From: Mesorhizobium norvegicum | GTDB taxonomy: Bacteria; Pseudomonadota; Alphaproteobacteria; Rhizobiales; Rhizobiaceae | Reading direction: 5' to 3' | DNA length: 64,000 nt | NCBI RefSeq assembly: GCF_004919685.1 | Contig: NZ_SMYZ01000038.1 | Coordinates: forward strand, 106,319 to 170,318 | In this document: positions 52,171-61,935 of the stretch, one piece after another | Position numbering within the stretch: position 1 is the stretch's first letter | How the letters are laid out: each line of letters begins with the position of its first letter | Notes under the pieces: generated by a model | Database searches by the model: none | What the model was told of the DNA's origin: nothing | The model's input: the letters and a program-made list of their open reading frames with translations, nothing else | Made by a program: the position numbers and the translations under genes

Positions 52171-52959
52171 TCAATCATAATTAAGTCCGGTCCCAGCGTC
52201 GACCGAGGCCATTCCGACCCTGGCCATTTCGACCAGAACGTGTCGCAATTCGCGTGCTGCCGCCAGGGGTTGTGGGAAGAAGACCCGGCAAACATCGTCG
52301 CCCGACACCAGATCCATACCATCGGCATCGAATCCGGCAACGCTCCAGCCGTTACCGGACACTTTCGTGAAGTGCTTTGCATAAACGGCGATCGCGTCGA
52401 GATGGTCGGCGTTCATGTGGTCGATGGCGGATTGTTCGCTCGCCGCCAGTTCCTCGACGATCGGTCCGCTGGTGAGCAGATCCGATTGATCGAGCTGATA
52501 GGCCTTGCCGAAGCCACCGTTGAGGCTGGCGCGTTGCGGCTCAAGACGAAAGATCGAAAAGTCGCCGAGACCGGCGTAAAGTTTCGCCTTGGGATTGCGG
52601 TTGAGATAGCGGCGTTCGGCGCGGGTGTGTTCGCTTGATCCGCGCTCAAGCCGTGCCGTCTGGCAGACCAGAGTCAGGCGCGGGTGCGCCAGCGGGTCGC
52701 CTTTGCCGGGTTCGCCAAGCAACAGGGAACAGCGCGGATCGGCAAGCAGGGCCCCGGTGCGCGCCGAGAGCATCGACACCAGGATCAGCGGCGCGCCATC
52801 GATGTCGGTGGCCACGCCGACCCTGCTGGCCAGCGGCCAGCCGGTTTGCGGTTCGATCACCGCCAGAGCGCCAAAGCGGGCGCTGCGCAGAAGCGTCTTG
52901 CCCAGCCGGATCGCTTCGGCGTCTGTCTCGCGGATCACGTCCTTCTTCGGTTCGTCCAA
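52171..52959 (-). CDS. HugZ-like pyridoxamine-oxidase-fold protein
   Basis: The 262-residue protein has an N-terminal split-barrel flavin-type domain (RSARFGALAVIEPQTGWPLASRVGVA, SLLLGEPGKGDP). A C-terminal DUF2470 domain follows (SEQSAIDHMNADHLDAIAVYA and VAGFDADGMDLVSG). HugZ proteins bind or degrade haem; others in the family have unknown substrates. The gene lies 31 bp downstream of the CoA-transferase start region in the same direction (minus), so a short operon is possible. Confidence 0.85.
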   Translation of the reverse strand: MDEPKKDVIRETDAEAIRLGKTLLRSARFGALAVIEPQTGWPLASRVGVATDIDGAPLILVSMLSARTGALLADPRCSLLLGEPGKGDPLAHPRLTLVCQTARLERGSSEHTRAERRYLNRNPKAKLYAGLGDFSIFRLEPQRASLNGGFGKAYQLDQSDLLTSGPIVEELAASEQSAIDHMNADHLDAIAVYAKHFTKVSGNGWSVAGFDADGMDLVSGDDVCRVFFPQPLAAARELRHVLVEMARVGMASVDAGTGLNYD

Positions 52960-52990
52960 GGCAGCACCGCAATAAGTTGATTTTTCTTCT

Positions 52991-54166
52991 CTAGTTATCG
53001 GTCAGCAAACCGGATTTGACAAGGTCGTCGATCTCGGCTTTCGCAAGGCCGAAACGTGCCAGTATTGTCGCCGGCGACAAATCCTCATCGCCGGGCATAG
53101 TGGCCAGTGTCGGTTGCGAGCTCGAGAAACGCGGCGCCGGGGCAGGGCGCTCGAATGCACCCGCCCTCACAAAGGCGTTGCGCGCCCGATTGTGCGGGTG
53201 GTGCTTCGCCTCTTGCAGCGACAGGACGGGAGCGACGCAGGCATCGGTCTGGGCAAACAGCAGGTCCCAGTCGTCGCGCGATTTCTGCCGGACCCGATCG
53301 GCGATGGCCGCGCGCATCGGCGGCCACAGTGCCTTGTCGTACTGGCCGGACACAAAGCGCTCGTCGAGCGGCAGCAGCCTGACGAATTCGGCGAAGAATT
53401 GCGGCTCGAGGCAGCCGATGGCGATGTGGCGTCCGTCTGCCGTCTCATAGGTGTCGTAGAAGGGGGCGCCGGAATCGAGCAGGTTCGCGCCGCGCTTTTC
53501 GCTCCACAACCCGGCGGCCATCAAGGCGTGCAGGGGCACCGCCAGCATCGAGGCGCCTTCGACCATCGCGGCGTCGATGACCTCCCCCTTGCCCGTGCGC
53601 GAGCGTTGGAACAAGGCGGCCAGCATACCGGCAACCAGCATCATGGCGCCGCCACCGTAGTCTGCAACGAGGTTGAGTGGTGGGACGGGGCGGTTGTTGG
53701 CGTGGCCAATTGCGTGCAGCACGCCGCAATAGGCGAGGTAGGTGATGTCGTGGCCGGCGCGGCCGGCGAGCGGCCCATCCTGGCCGAAGCCGGTCATGCG
53801 GCCGTAGATCAGCGCCGAGTTGCGCGCCAGCACTGCCTCCGGGCCGAGGCCAAGCCGTTCCATGACGCCGGGACGAAACCCTTCGAGCAAGATGTCCGCC
53901 TTTTCGGCCAGGCGCAGCAGCAGATCGGTGCCTTCCCGGCGCTTCAGGTCGAGGCGCAGGAGGGCGCGGCCGTGGCGATCGATGTTGTACTCATCCGGCA
54001 GCGACAGGAGCTGGCTCTTCCCCGCCCGTTCGATGCGCAGCACTTGCGCGCCCATCTCCGACAGCAACAGGCCGGCCAGCGGCACGGGGCCGAGCCCGGC
54101 CATCTCGATCACCTTCAGCCCGGCCAGCGGACCGGTCTTCCCGGCAGCGGACAGGCCGGTGCTCAT
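52991..54166 (-). CDS. Class III CoA transferase, alpha-methylacyl-CoA racemase-like
   Basis: The 391-residue protein has GLKVIEMAGLGPVPLAGLLLSEMGA, GFRPGVMERLGLGPE, RMTGFGQDGPLAGRAGHDITYL and DAAMVEGASML. The His-Asp pair in AGHDITYL is the catalytic signature of alpha-methylacyl-CoA racemase (AMACR). It would invert the configuration at the 2-methyl carbon of acyl-CoA. The SDR gene in front (54173) encodes a 3-hydroxyacyl-CoA dehydrogenase-like enzyme, so both fit branched fatty-acid oxidation. Confidence 0.9.
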   Translation of the reverse strand: MSTGLSAAGKTGPLAGLKVIEMAGLGPVPLAGLLLSEMGAQVLRIERAGKSQLLSLPDEYNIDRHGRALLRLDLKRREGTDLLLRLAEKADILLEGFRPGVMERLGLGPEAVLARNSALIYGRMTGFGQDGPLAGRAGHDITYLAYCGVLHAIGHANNRPVPPLNLVADYGGGAMMLVAGMLAALFQRSRTGKGEVIDAAMVEGASMLAVPLHALMAAGLWSEKRGANLLDSGAPFYDTYETADGRHIAIGCLEPQFFAEFVRLLPLDERFVSGQYDKALWPPMRAAIADRVRQKSRDDWDLLFAQTDACVAPVLSLQEAKHHPHNRARNAFVRAGAFERPAPAPRFSSSQPTLATMPGDEDLSPATILARFGLAKAEIDDLVKSGLLTDN

Positions 54167-54172
54167 GACCTT

Positions 54173-54934
54173 CTATTTCGGCGCCATGCGGATGGCGCCG
54201 TCGAGACGGATGGTCTCGCCGTTCAACATCTGGTTCTCGATGATGTGCAGGGCGAGAGCGGCATATTCGGATGGCTCGCCCAGGCGCGACGGGAAGGGCA
54301 CGGCGGCGCCCAGCGAATCCTGCACCTCTTGCGGCATGCCGGCCATCATCGGCGTCTTGAAGATGCCGGGCGCGATGGTGCAGACACGGATGCCTGAACG
54401 GGCAAGGTCGCGCGCCACCGGCAGCGTCATGCCGACGACGCCGCCCTTGGACGCCGCATAGGCGGCCTGGCCGATCTGGCCATCATAGGCGGCAACCGAA
54501 GCGGTGTTGACGATGACGCCGCGCTCGCCACCTTGCAGCGGCTCGAGCTTTGACGCGCGCTCGGCGACGAGGCGGATCATGTTGAACGTGCCGATCAGAT
54601 TGACCTCGATCACCTTGCGGTACTGATCGAGGGGATGGGGACCATCCTTGCCGATCGTCTTCACGCCAATGGCAATGCCGGCGCAATTGACCAGGATACG
54701 CGGTTCGCCAAGCTTGGCGGCGACGTCGGCGAATGCAGCGGTTCCGCTGTCGGCGCTGCTGACGTCGCACTGGACGGCAATGCCGCCGATCTCGGCCGCG
54801 ACCTTCGCCGCGCGGTCAATACCGACATCGAAGATGGCGACGCGGGCGCCCTTGGCGGCCAGCGCGCGCGCCGTTGCCTCGCCAAGACCGGAGCCGCCGC
54901 CGGTGACGATCGCGATCTGGCCGTTCGGGTTCAT
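54173..54934 (-). CDS. SDR 3-hydroxyacyl-CoA dehydrogenase, type II-like
   Basis: The 253-residue SDR has [43 protein letters not shown] and [20 protein letters not shown] with the Tyr-x-x-x-Lys pair. It ends [15 protein letters not shown]. This pattern is that of HSD17B10-type 3-hydroxyacyl-CoA dehydrogenases. It is 6 bp upstream of the AMACR-like gene and co-directional, so they form an operon for acyl-CoA metabolism. Confidence 0.9.
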   Translation of the reverse strand: MNPNGQIAIVTGGGSGLGEATARALAAKGARVAIFDVGIDRAAKVAAEIGGIAVQCDVSSADSGTAAFADVAAKLGEPRILVNCAGIAIGVKTIGKDGPHPLDQYRKVIEVNLIGTFNMIRLVAERASKLEPLQGGERGVIVNTASVAAYDGQIGQAAYAASKGGVVGMTLPVARDLARSGIRVCTIAPGIFKTPMMAGMPQEVQDSLGAAVPFPSRLGEPSEYAALALHIIENQMLNGETIRLDGAIRMAPK

Positions 54935-54995
54935 GGCGTCATCCTTTGATCTCAGGAACAGTGGGACGGATCAGGCGCCAGATCGACGGGAAAGG

Positions 54996-55532
54996 TCAAG
55001 CCATCGCCGCGATAGGATCGGCCACCCTGGCCTGATCGGCGTGGCAGACCTCGCCCGAGAGCCTGGCGACCGCGCCCGGTACGATCTCGTGTGACAGCAG
55101 CCGGTCGAGATCGACGGGGCGCGGCATCGAAATCTGGCCGCGCGGGATCCGCTTGAAGCCAAGCGGACCGTAATAGGGTTCGTCACCGACGAGCATGACG
55201 GCGGGCGCGCAGACCTTGGCGGCGGCCTCCAGCGCGATTGCCACCAGCCGGCGGCCGATGCCGAGATTCTTGAAGGCCGGCCGCACCGCGAGCGGCCCGA
55301 GCATCAGCGCACGACCGGCGCCGGCGGCGATGCGGGTCATGCGCACCGAGGCGACAACAAGGTCGCCGTCGACGGCGACAAAGGACAGCGAGCGTTCATG
55401 CCCTCCGGCTTCGCGGATCTTGTAGGCGGCCAGCACAAAGCGGCCGGGCCCGAAGGCTTCGTCGTTGATGGCTTCGATCTGGAGGTCATGCGCCGGGGTT
55501 TCCGGCAGGTATTTCACGTCGGCAAGGCTCAT
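54996..55532 (-). CDS. GNAT-family N-acetyltransferase
   Basis: The 178-residue protein has the acetyl-CoA-binding motif V/I-x-P-x-F-x-x-x-G-I-G-R-R-L in LAVRPAFKNLGIGRRLV and an N-terminal strand region (INDEAFGPGRFVLAAY). It resembles the YhbS/N-acetyltransferase group with MLVGDEPYYGPLGFKR. The acceptor is unknown. ATG 55532 is chosen because the earlier frame (to 55631) covers the divergent promoter space in front of the hydroquinone reductase gene. Confidence 0.88.
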   Translation of the reverse strand: MSLADVKYLPETPAHDLQIEAINDEAFGPGRFVLAAYKIREAGGHERSLSFVAVDGDLVVASVRMTRIAAGAGRALMLGPLAVRPAFKNLGIGRRLVAIALEAAAKVCAPAVMLVGDEPYYGPLGFKRIPRGQISMPRPVDLDRLLSHEIVPGAVARLSGEVCHADQARVADPIAAMA

Positions 55533-55805
55533 GGTCTTTGCGTTCCGGTAAGGAGGAAAGGTTTGCTGCAAACGGCAGCGTTCGCCAGTCAGCGCTTCAT
55601 CAAGCGCGGGCGCCCTTTCGTCGTCGGTCAAACCGGATCAAAGCAAAGTCGAACATGCGGATTGTCCGCTAGCATCAATTTCCCGCCGCTGCAATCGGCC
55701 GTTTTTGTCCGTCGTTTCTGCCAAGTGACGGTCTGTTCAGCACCTGACGTCTTCGACAGGGCAATCTTGCGCCTACATCAATCAACAGGACGCAAGGAGA
55801 TTTGC

Positions 55806-56798
55806 ATGGGATTGCTGGTTGAAGGCAGGTGGCAGGATCGCTGGTATGATACGGCGGACAATGGCGGCAGGTTCCTGCGAACGCACTCGCAATGGCGCGA
55901 CTGGATCACCGTTGACGGGGCGCCGGCCGAAGGCCGGATGCGCGGCTTCAAGGCCGAGCCCGGGCGCTATCATCTCTATGTCTCGCTTGCCTGCCCGTGG
56001 GCGCACCGGACGTTGATCTTTCGCGCGCTGAAGAAGCTGGAAGGCATCATATCGGTGTCGGTGGTGCATCATTTCATGGGCGCCAACGGCTGGACGTTCG
56101 TGGCTGAGGACGGCGCCACCGGCGACACGCCTTACGGCCTCGACTTCCTGCACCAGATCTATGCCAAAGCCGATCCCGCCTATTCGGGCCGGGTGACGGT
56201 GCCGGTGCTGTGGGACAAAAAGGAGCAGACCATCGTCTCCAACGAGTCTTCCGAGATCATCCGCATGCTCAATTCAGCCTTCGATGAATGGGGTGACGCC
56301 AGCCTGGATTTCTATCCCGAGGACCTGCGCCGCGAGATCGACCGCATCAATGCGCTGGTCTATCCAGCAGTCAACAACGGCGTCTACCGCGCCGGCTTCG
56401 CCACCACGCAACGCGCCTATGAAGAGGCGTTCGGCGAATTGTTCGCGGCGCTGGATACGCTGGAGGAGCGGCTGTCAAAACAGCGCTATCTCGTCGGCGG
56501 CCGTATCACCGAGGCCGACTGGCGGCTGTTCACCACGCTGGTGCGCTTCGACCCGGTCTATGTCGGCCATTTCAAATGCAATCTGCGCCGCATCGCCGAC
56601 TATCCGAACCTGTCGAATTATCTGCGAGACCTCTACCAGGTGCCTGGTGTCGCCGAGACCGTGAATCTGCATCACATCAAGGCGCATTACTACGGTAGCC
56701 ACGAAACGATCAATCCGACGCGGATCGTGCCTGCCGGCCCGGAACTGGATTATGCCGCATGGCATGACCGGGCGCGGTTCGAAAAAGTGGCGGCCTGA
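55806..56798 (+). CDS. Glutathionyl-hydroquinone reductase (Xi-class GST, YqjG/ECM4 type)
   Basis: The 330-residue enzyme has the active-site cysteine 63 in LACPWAHRTL. The thioredoxin-fold part includes VPVLWDKKEQTIVSNESSEIIR, and a helical C-terminal domain includes LVGGRITEADWRLFTTLVRFDPVY, HFKCN and ADYPNLSNYLRDLY. It reduces glutathionyl-hydroquinones to hydroquinones. AAGGAGA lies 8 nt before the ATG. It stands alone on the plus strand and is divergent from the GNAT gene. Confidence 0.95.
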   Translation: MGLLVEGRWQDRWYDTADNGGRFLRTHSQWRDWITVDGAPAEGRMRGFKAEPGRYHLYVSLACPWAHRTLIFRALKKLEGIISVSVVHHFMGANGWTFVAEDGATGDTPYGLDFLHQIYAKADPAYSGRVTVPVLWDKKEQTIVSNESSEIIRMLNSAFDEWGDASLDFYPEDLRREIDRINALVYPAVNNGVYRAGFATTQRAYEEAFGELFAALDTLEERLSKQRYLVGGRITEADWRLFTTLVRFDPVYVGHFKCNLRRIADYPNLSNYLRDLYQVPGVAETVNLHHIKAHYYGSHETINPTRIVPAGPELDYAAWHDRARFEKVAA

Positions 56799-56799
56799 T

Positions 56800-57294
56800 C
56801 TACCAGTAGGGCGAAGGCCGCTCGCCGCCAAAAATTTCGGCGATCCGGCGCAGCGTCGCCGGCGTCGTTTTTTCGGGCAAGCGGTCGAGCGGGAAGAAGC
56901 CGGCTTCGGCGATCTCGTGGTCCGGCAGTTTCGGCGCCGTCTGGCTGAAATGCTCGATCAGGTAGAAGCCGACATGGTCGCGGCGGCTGGCGCGACGATT
57001 GAAATGCATCGATTTGAGCACCGGCGGGGCGGTCAGCGCGATGTTGCCTTCCTCGGCCAGTTCACGTGCCAGCGCCTCGGCCAGCGTCTCGCCGACTTCG
57101 ACGCCGCCGCCGGGAAGCTGCCAGCCCGGCACATAAGTATGGCGAATGAGGAAGACGGAATTGGACGCCGTGTCGTGGATCAGGCCGCGCACGCCAAGCG
57201 TCATCGGCCGCCGCAGCACGAAATAGAGATGGAACAGCCGGGCCCTGAGGCCCGCCCAGCCGGCCTGGCGGAAGGCATCTTCAGGCTTCGCCAT
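56800..57294 (-). CDS. NUDIX hydrolase
   Basis: The 164-residue protein has the Nudix box with GGGVEVGETL and RELAEEGNI, so the pattern G-x5-E-x7-R-E-x-x-E-E is met. It also has RHTYVPGWQLP before the box. It hydrolyses a nucleoside diphosphate linked to another group; the substrate is not known. It converges with the glutathionyl-hydroquinone reductase gene (1-bp spacer) and is divergent from the metallophosphoesterase gene. Confidence 0.92.
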   Translation of the reverse strand: MAKPEDAFRQAGWAGLRARLFHLYFVLRRPMTLGVRGLIHDTASNSVFLIRHTYVPGWQLPGGGVEVGETLAEALARELAEEGNIALTAPPVLKSMHFNRRASRRDHVGFYLIEHFSQTAPKLPDHEIAEAGFFPLDRLPEKTTPATLRRIAEIFGGERPSPYW

Positions 57295-57347
57295 CAGCTG
57301 CGAAACCGTGGGTGGAAAGCCAAGCGCGGGTCGCCTATGAAGGAGAA

Positions 57348-58277
57348 ATGTTCAGGCTCGCGCATATTTCCGATGTCCATCTGGGGCCGCTCCCCGATGT
57401 ATCCTATCGCGATCTCGCCTCCAAGCGCGTGCTCGGCTACGTCAACTGGCAGCGCAACCGCCGCCGCCACATGCATGACGCCGTCATCGACACGATCGTC
57501 GCCGACATCAAGGCGAACACGCCTGACCACCTCGCCGTCACCGGCGACCTGGTCAATCTGGCGCTGGACGGCGAGATCGAGATGGCCAGGCACTGGCTGG
57601 AGACGCTGGGACCGCCGCATGATGTTTCGGTCGTTCCGGGCAACCATGACGCCTATGTGCCCGGCGCCTTCGACAAGGTCTGCCGATCCTGGGCGGCGTG
57701 GATGAGCGGCGACGGCATCAACACGCCGGTCGACCGCAACGCGTTCCCGTATCTGCGCGTGCGCGGCAATGTCGCGCTGATCGGCGTCTCGACGGCACGC
57801 GCCACAGCACCCTTCATGGCCAATGGGTTCTTCATGGAAGGCCAGGCGGAGCGGCTCGGCAAAATCCTCCGGGATACCGCCGAACAGGGGCTGTTCCGCG
57901 CCATCATGATCCACCATCCGCCAGTGCGCGGCGCGGTCCCGCAGCACAAGCGGCTGTTCGGCATCGCCCGCTTTCACAAGATCATTCGCCGCCATGGCGC
58001 CGAACTTGTGCTGCACGGCCACTCGCATCTGCCGTCGCTGTTCTTCATCGGCGGTCGAGGCATCAGGATCCCGGCGGTCGGCGTTGCTGCCGCAGGCCAG
58101 GCGCCGGGCGGCAAGCACCCGGCGGCGCAGTACAATCTGTTCGACATCGACGGTGAAAAGGGCAATTGGCGAATCCGGCTGACACGGCGCGGCCTGACCG
58201 GGCCGTCCATACCGCCATCCGATTTGCAGACGCTGGAGCTCGGTGCCGCGGCTGGAGCCGCTATGGCCGCAAGTTGA
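57348..58277 (+). CDS. Calcineurin-like metallophosphoesterase
   Basis: The 309-residue enzyme has all five metal motifs: SDVHLG, VTGDLVN, GNHD, MIHHPP and GHSH. It cleaves phosphomonoesters or diesters in the cytoplasm; relatives act on cyclic nucleotides or lipids. ATG 57348 has AAGGAGA upstream, whereas the open frame from 57312 lacks a site. Its 3' end overlaps that of the convergent gene by 17 bp. Confidence 0.93.
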   Translation: MFRLAHISDVHLGPLPDVSYRDLASKRVLGYVNWQRNRRRHMHDAVIDTIVADIKANTPDHLAVTGDLVNLALDGEIEMARHWLETLGPPHDVSVVPGNHDAYVPGAFDKVCRSWAAWMSGDGINTPVDRNAFPYLRVRGNVALIGVSTARATAPFMANGFFMEGQAERLGKILRDTAEQGLFRAIMIHHPPVRGAVPQHKRLFGIARFHKIIRRHGAELVLHGHSHLPSLFFIGGRGIRIPAVGVAAAGQAPGGKHPAAQYNLFDIDGEKGNWRIRLTRRGLTGPSIPPSDLQTLELGAAAGAAMAAS

Positions 58278-58878
58278 CAACCATGGCGACGATACGGTCC
58301 CAGAACAAGACGACCGACACCACAAGGCCGACCAGCGCGCCGGCAGCGACCAGGCCAAGCCCGGACAGGAAGGCCGACCAGCGTTTGCCGCGCGTCATCG
58401 CACGCAGTGGCGGTTCGGCTTCCGATACATCGGCGCGTTTCATACCGGCGACAGCCGGCTCGACCCCGCCTTCCATCATCCTCTGACGCTCGACGATACG
58501 CTCGGCGACATAGCGCGTCACGGAATCGACAACCGGCTTCATCTCGGTGGATTCGGCAAGCACCACCCGGCCGATACGGGTGTCCTTGAGGAAGCGATAG
58601 GTGCGGCGGTCGCGTCCCATGGCGACATGGCTGACGGCGTCGATCCACAGGCGCGGCTGCAAGCCGGACGAGACGACAAAGTCGAAATTGTCCATGTCGG
58701 CCGGAACATCGGCAAAAACCGGCGCCAGCTCGGCGGCAAGCAGATCGAGGCGCATGCGATGGGCCTCACGCATATCGACGACGACATCGTCGCGGTCGGC
58801 GAAGGCATTTTTCACATCACGGATGGCGTCGGACAGTTTCTTCGACTGGTCGATGGTCTTCTCGCCTGCTTCCTTCAT
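58261..58878 (-). CDS. Hypothetical protein with C-terminal membrane anchor
   Basis: The 205-residue protein is soluble for most of its length. It has basic and acidic helices (SDAIRDVKNAFADRDDVVVDMREAHRMRLDLL) and a conserved-looking WIDAVSHVAMGRDRRTYRFLKDTR. One C-terminal transmembrane segment follows (LGLVAAGALVGLVVSVVLFW). I do not recognise a functional family; similar proteins are widespread in rhizobia as hypothetical. Start 58878 follows GAGGCAG; the frame is open to 58938. It overlaps the metallophosphoesterase 3' end. Confidence 0.8.
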   Translation of the reverse strand: MKEAGEKTIDQSKKLSDAIRDVKNAFADRDDVVVDMREAHRMRLDLLAAELAPVFADVPADMDNFDFVVSSGLQPRLWIDAVSHVAMGRDRRTYRFLKDTRIGRVVLAESTEMKPVVDSVTRYVAERIVERQRMMEGGVEPAVAGMKRADVSEAEPPLRAMTRGKRWSAFLSGLGLVAAGALVGLVVSVVLFWDRIVAMVVNLRP

Positions 58879-58988
58879 CGGCGTCTGCCTCGCGGGTTTG
58901 GTTAACACGGGGTTAACACAGCCGCCGGCAAAATGCACTGGCGAGATGGACGAGATCGAGGCTCAGGAAGGTGTTGTGCGCGAAAAGG

Positions 58989-59792
58989 TCAGTTGGCCGT
59001 GGCGGCTAATTTCTGGCGCTGTGGCCTGGCGCGGCGGTTGGTGTTGCGGCGAATGATCTCGGCAATGAGGTCGGGGGCTTCCTCGGCCAGCATATGGCCG
59101 GCTTCCAGCACATGGTGCACATGAAAATGCGCCGGCAGATCATCGGCCTGGGTAAAGGGCAGCAGCGCGTCGTCGGTTCCCCACGCCACCATCACCGGCA
59201 TGTTCAGCCCGTCGAGACGATCGTGCGGGATGACGCCTTGCCGATCGTCCACGGTCATGGCGGCTGCGATCTCGACGAGTTTTTCCAACTGGCCGGGGCG
59301 CCTGCGCATTTCCCAGAGAACGTCCACGGTGCGATCGAAGGGCCGGGTCCCTGGCCCCGACATGGCGGCGAGGCAGGCCCGGATCTCGGACCGATCCGCA
59401 GCGACGGCATAGCGACGCAACAGTGGTCCGTTGATCTCGGGGCCAAGGCCGCCCGGCGCCAAAAGCGTCAGCGAGGCTATTTTTTCGGGCGCGGACAGCG
59501 CCATCAGCGCCGCCACCGCACCGCCCATCGAGTGGCCCACGAGATGAACGCGCTTCAGGCGACGCTCCGAGAGATCGGCGAGCACGGCCCTTGCCGCCAC
59601 CTTGGCCGGACCGGCGGCGGGAAAATCGAGGGACAACCCATGCCCCGGCAGATCATAGGCCAGTGTGTGCGTGGAAGGTGCCAGGGAGGAAATCACCTCG
59701 CGCCAGACATCGTGGCAGCCGCCGAATCCATGCAGCAGGACGATGGCCTTCGAGCCAACACCCTGTTCGGCGGCAAAAAGCGATGCGGTCAT
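58989..59792 (-). CDS. Alpha/beta hydrolase
   Basis: The 267-residue protein has the oxyanion region VLLHGFGGCHDVW, the nucleophile elbow VGHSMGGAVA and the catalytic acid region VAWGTDDALLP. The histidine is in HVLEAGHMLAEE. It resembles acetoin-dehydrogenase-E2-like or haloperoxidase-like hydrolases of the general alpha/beta class. No substrate can be stated. It lies alone between two unrelated genes on the same strand. Confidence 0.92.
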   Translation of the reverse strand: MTASLFAAEQGVGSKAIVLLHGFGGCHDVWREVISSLAPSTHTLAYDLPGHGLSLDFPAAGPAKVAARAVLADLSERRLKRVHLVGHSMGGAVAALMALSAPEKIASLTLLAPGGLGPEINGPLLRRYAVAADRSEIRACLAAMSGPGTRPFDRTVDVLWEMRRRPGQLEKLVEIAAAMTVDDRQGVIPHDRLDGLNMPVMVAWGTDDALLPFTQADDLPAHFHVHHVLEAGHMLAEEAPDLIAEIIRRNTNRRARPQRQKLAATAN

Positions 59793-59987
59793 GAAAGCTG
59801 ATTTTTGTTATTGCAGGATGCGCGACACCAATTGTGGCTGGATTGCTCCTAGTCCACAGCGATGGCCAGTAAAATTTTCGCGATTCGTACGGTTGCGGAC
59901 AGAACTCGGCGCTTGATCGGCATCATGCGAAAGAGTGCAGGAAATCCATCGGGACGCGGCGCGCTCAATCCGCGGAGGTTGATGGTG

Positions 59988-61751
59988 TCAGCTTGGGTTG
60001 CCGAGCCCGGCGGCGCGCAGCGCCTGGACCAGCCGCTCGGTCAGGTCGGCTGGATATTTCCGCTCGACGAAGGTCGCGCGCGGATCGGCGGCAAATTTAG
60101 GGAATTCGGTGGTCAGTTGGTTCAGCAGCGTGCTCACCAAATGGTCCTGTCCGGCAGCCTTGGCGCCGATCAGCCGCGCCGCCAGATAGTGCGATTTCGT
60201 TGCCGTCGTCCTCAGTGCCGTGCTGGCCGCGATGGCCTTGTTCATGTCGCCCTGCATGAACTCGCCGACGAACAGTCCGTAATCCCACCATGTCGAGTGG
60301 CCGCTGAAGGTCTCCACGGCATGGGCAAGGATCGGCGTTCCCTCCGCGTAGCGGCCGGCGAAGATCAGCCCATAGCCGTAGGTGGCAGCCATGCCGAGAT
60401 CATAGGGATTGAGTTCGTAGGCCTTGCGCATCCAGCGGATCGCTTCGTCGGTGTTGCCGAGGCGCGAACTGACGTAGCCGTAGGAGCGATGCGCATAAGG
60501 GCTGGTCGGCCCCATCTGCACGCCGCGATGGGCAAACTCCATTGCCTTTTCAATCGTCGCATTGGGTGGATAGGCGTAATGATCGGAGACCGCCTCGAGA
60601 TGCAGGGAGGCAAGTTCCGAATAGACGAGCGAGGATTTCGCTCCGCCATTGGCCAGTTTTTCGAGGCAGCGATAGGCAGCCTCATGGGTCCTGGCGTTCT
60701 GGTCGAGATAATATTTATCGTTGAGCAGCAGGCATTGCGTCAGACCGTTTGGCGCGCCGGTCTGCTCGATATAGTTGTAGATCGTGCCCGAGGCGGGAAG
60801 GGCCGAGCTCAGCATGTCGGCGATACGGTCTTCGACTGCGGCAGGTGCGCTGTCGGCAGGGGTGAGATTGCGTGAAAGAAGCACCCGTCCGGACGCCATG
60901 CTTTGCAGTTCGATGGTGATGTCGCCCGCGTTTGGTCCGGGCAGGATGTCGAATATGAAGCTCGTGGCATCGTCCGCTGGATCGGTGGCTGAGTCGCGGC
61001 CGATGAAGTCGATCGTATCGAAGCCGCTCAGGCCGGCACGCAACGACGCGGCGACACGACTGGCATCGGCGCCTTCCGCCTTGACGCCGATATGGACGAG
61101 CGGCAGGACGTCAGCCATTGCCGATGGCACGATGCTGCCGGTTGCGCCGGCGGTCTGGAGCGTTGCCGACATGTCGCCGCCCGTCAGCAAGGCAGTGCTG
61201 CCCTGTCGAAGGATCAATACGCCCAGCATGGCGATGACCAGGGTGATCGCCACCCAGAAGAAGCGGAGATGACGCGCCACCGAGGGGGCGGGCGAAGACG
61301 GTACGGAAGCCAGCGATACCGCGTGCAGCATGCCCGTGCTGGCGTCGTTGGGCGGATCGGCGGATACAGCGCCGTCGAGTTTGAGCTCGGCAACATCCGG
61401 CAGCCGGATCGCGTTCAGTTCATAGGCAGGAACATAGCCGCCGCGCGGAATGGCGATGCGGACGGGTTCGGCAATGCCCTCATTGGCAAAATAGTGCTGC
61501 AGAAGCTCGCGCAGCCTGCCTGCCTGCACCCGCACCACGGCATCGGTCGACGGATCGAAATCGCCGTCCTTGCCGAAAACATCCATGGCAATGGAGAAGC
61601 CCTTGAGCCTGTCGCCTTCGCCGGCTTGTTCACGTTCGACAAGATAACGCAGCAGCTTGCGCGCACGCTCGGACCGACCGAACGTTTGGCTGGCAAGCAG
61701 TCGCTCCAGTGTCTCGCGCACTGCGGGGGCGGCAGGCGTGGCATGCTGCAA
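59988..61751 (-). CDS. TPR protein with N-terminal DNA-binding-like domain and single membrane segment
   Basis: The 587-residue protein has an N-terminal domain (about residues 10-110: FGRSERARKLLRYLVERE, GFSIAMDVFGKDGDFDPSTDAVVRVQAGRLRELL). This domain is found in many rhizobial proteins annotated as adenylate cyclases or regulators. A transmembrane segment follows (about 170-190, FFWVAITLVIAMLGVLIL). A soluble C-terminal part with TPR-like helices (about 370-560, KAMEFAHRGVQMGPTSPYAHRSYGY) completes it. No cyclase catalytic motif is visible. Membrane signalling in the manner of CadC is possible but unproven. Confidence 0.8.
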   Translation of the reverse strand: MQHATPAAPAVRETLERLLASQTFGRSERARKLLRYLVEREQAGEGDRLKGFSIAMDVFGKDGDFDPSTDAVVRVQAGRLRELLQHYFANEGIAEPVRIAIPRGGYVPAYELNAIRLPDVAELKLDGAVSADPPNDASTGMLHAVSLASVPSSPAPSVARHLRFFWVAITLVIAMLGVLILRQGSTALLTGGDMSATLQTAGATGSIVPSAMADVLPLVHIGVKAEGADASRVAASLRAGLSGFDTIDFIGRDSATDPADDATSFIFDILPGPNAGDITIELQSMASGRVLLSRNLTPADSAPAAVEDRIADMLSSALPASGTIYNYIEQTGAPNGLTQCLLLNDKYYLDQNARTHEAAYRCLEKLANGGAKSSLVYSELASLHLEAVSDHYAYPPNATIEKAMEFAHRGVQMGPTSPYAHRSYGYVSSRLGNTDEAIRWMRKAYELNPYDLGMAATYGYGLIFAGRYAEGTPILAHAVETFSGHSTWWDYGLFVGEFMQGDMNKAIAASTALRTTATKSHYLAARLIGAKAAGQDHLVSTLLNQLTTEFPKFAADPRATFVERKYPADLTERLVQALRAAGLGNPS

Positions 61752-61935
61752 GTGTCGATCCTCTCGAAGTCGGCACAGGTTGAGGCGCGATCATATAGTT
61801 CCCGCACCGCCACACAAGCATACACCCATTATGCGATCACGTACCCCACCGGATAATTCCGCGGTGGTTAATGGCTCGAAAGATCGGAACCGATCAACCG
61901 GTTGGGACGGTCCCGATCTTTGCTCTGGTCGTGCG

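Noticed and set aside
53114..54397. A 427-residue plus-strand frame opposite the AMACR-like gene
   Set aside because: It is a shadow of a clear CoA-transferase gene, with no motif and no ribosome-binding site.
61878..61921. AAAGATCGG/CCGATCTTT inverted repeat as the leuA terminator
   Set aside because: The loop is long and no T-run follows on the leuA strand; evidence is too weak for a feature.
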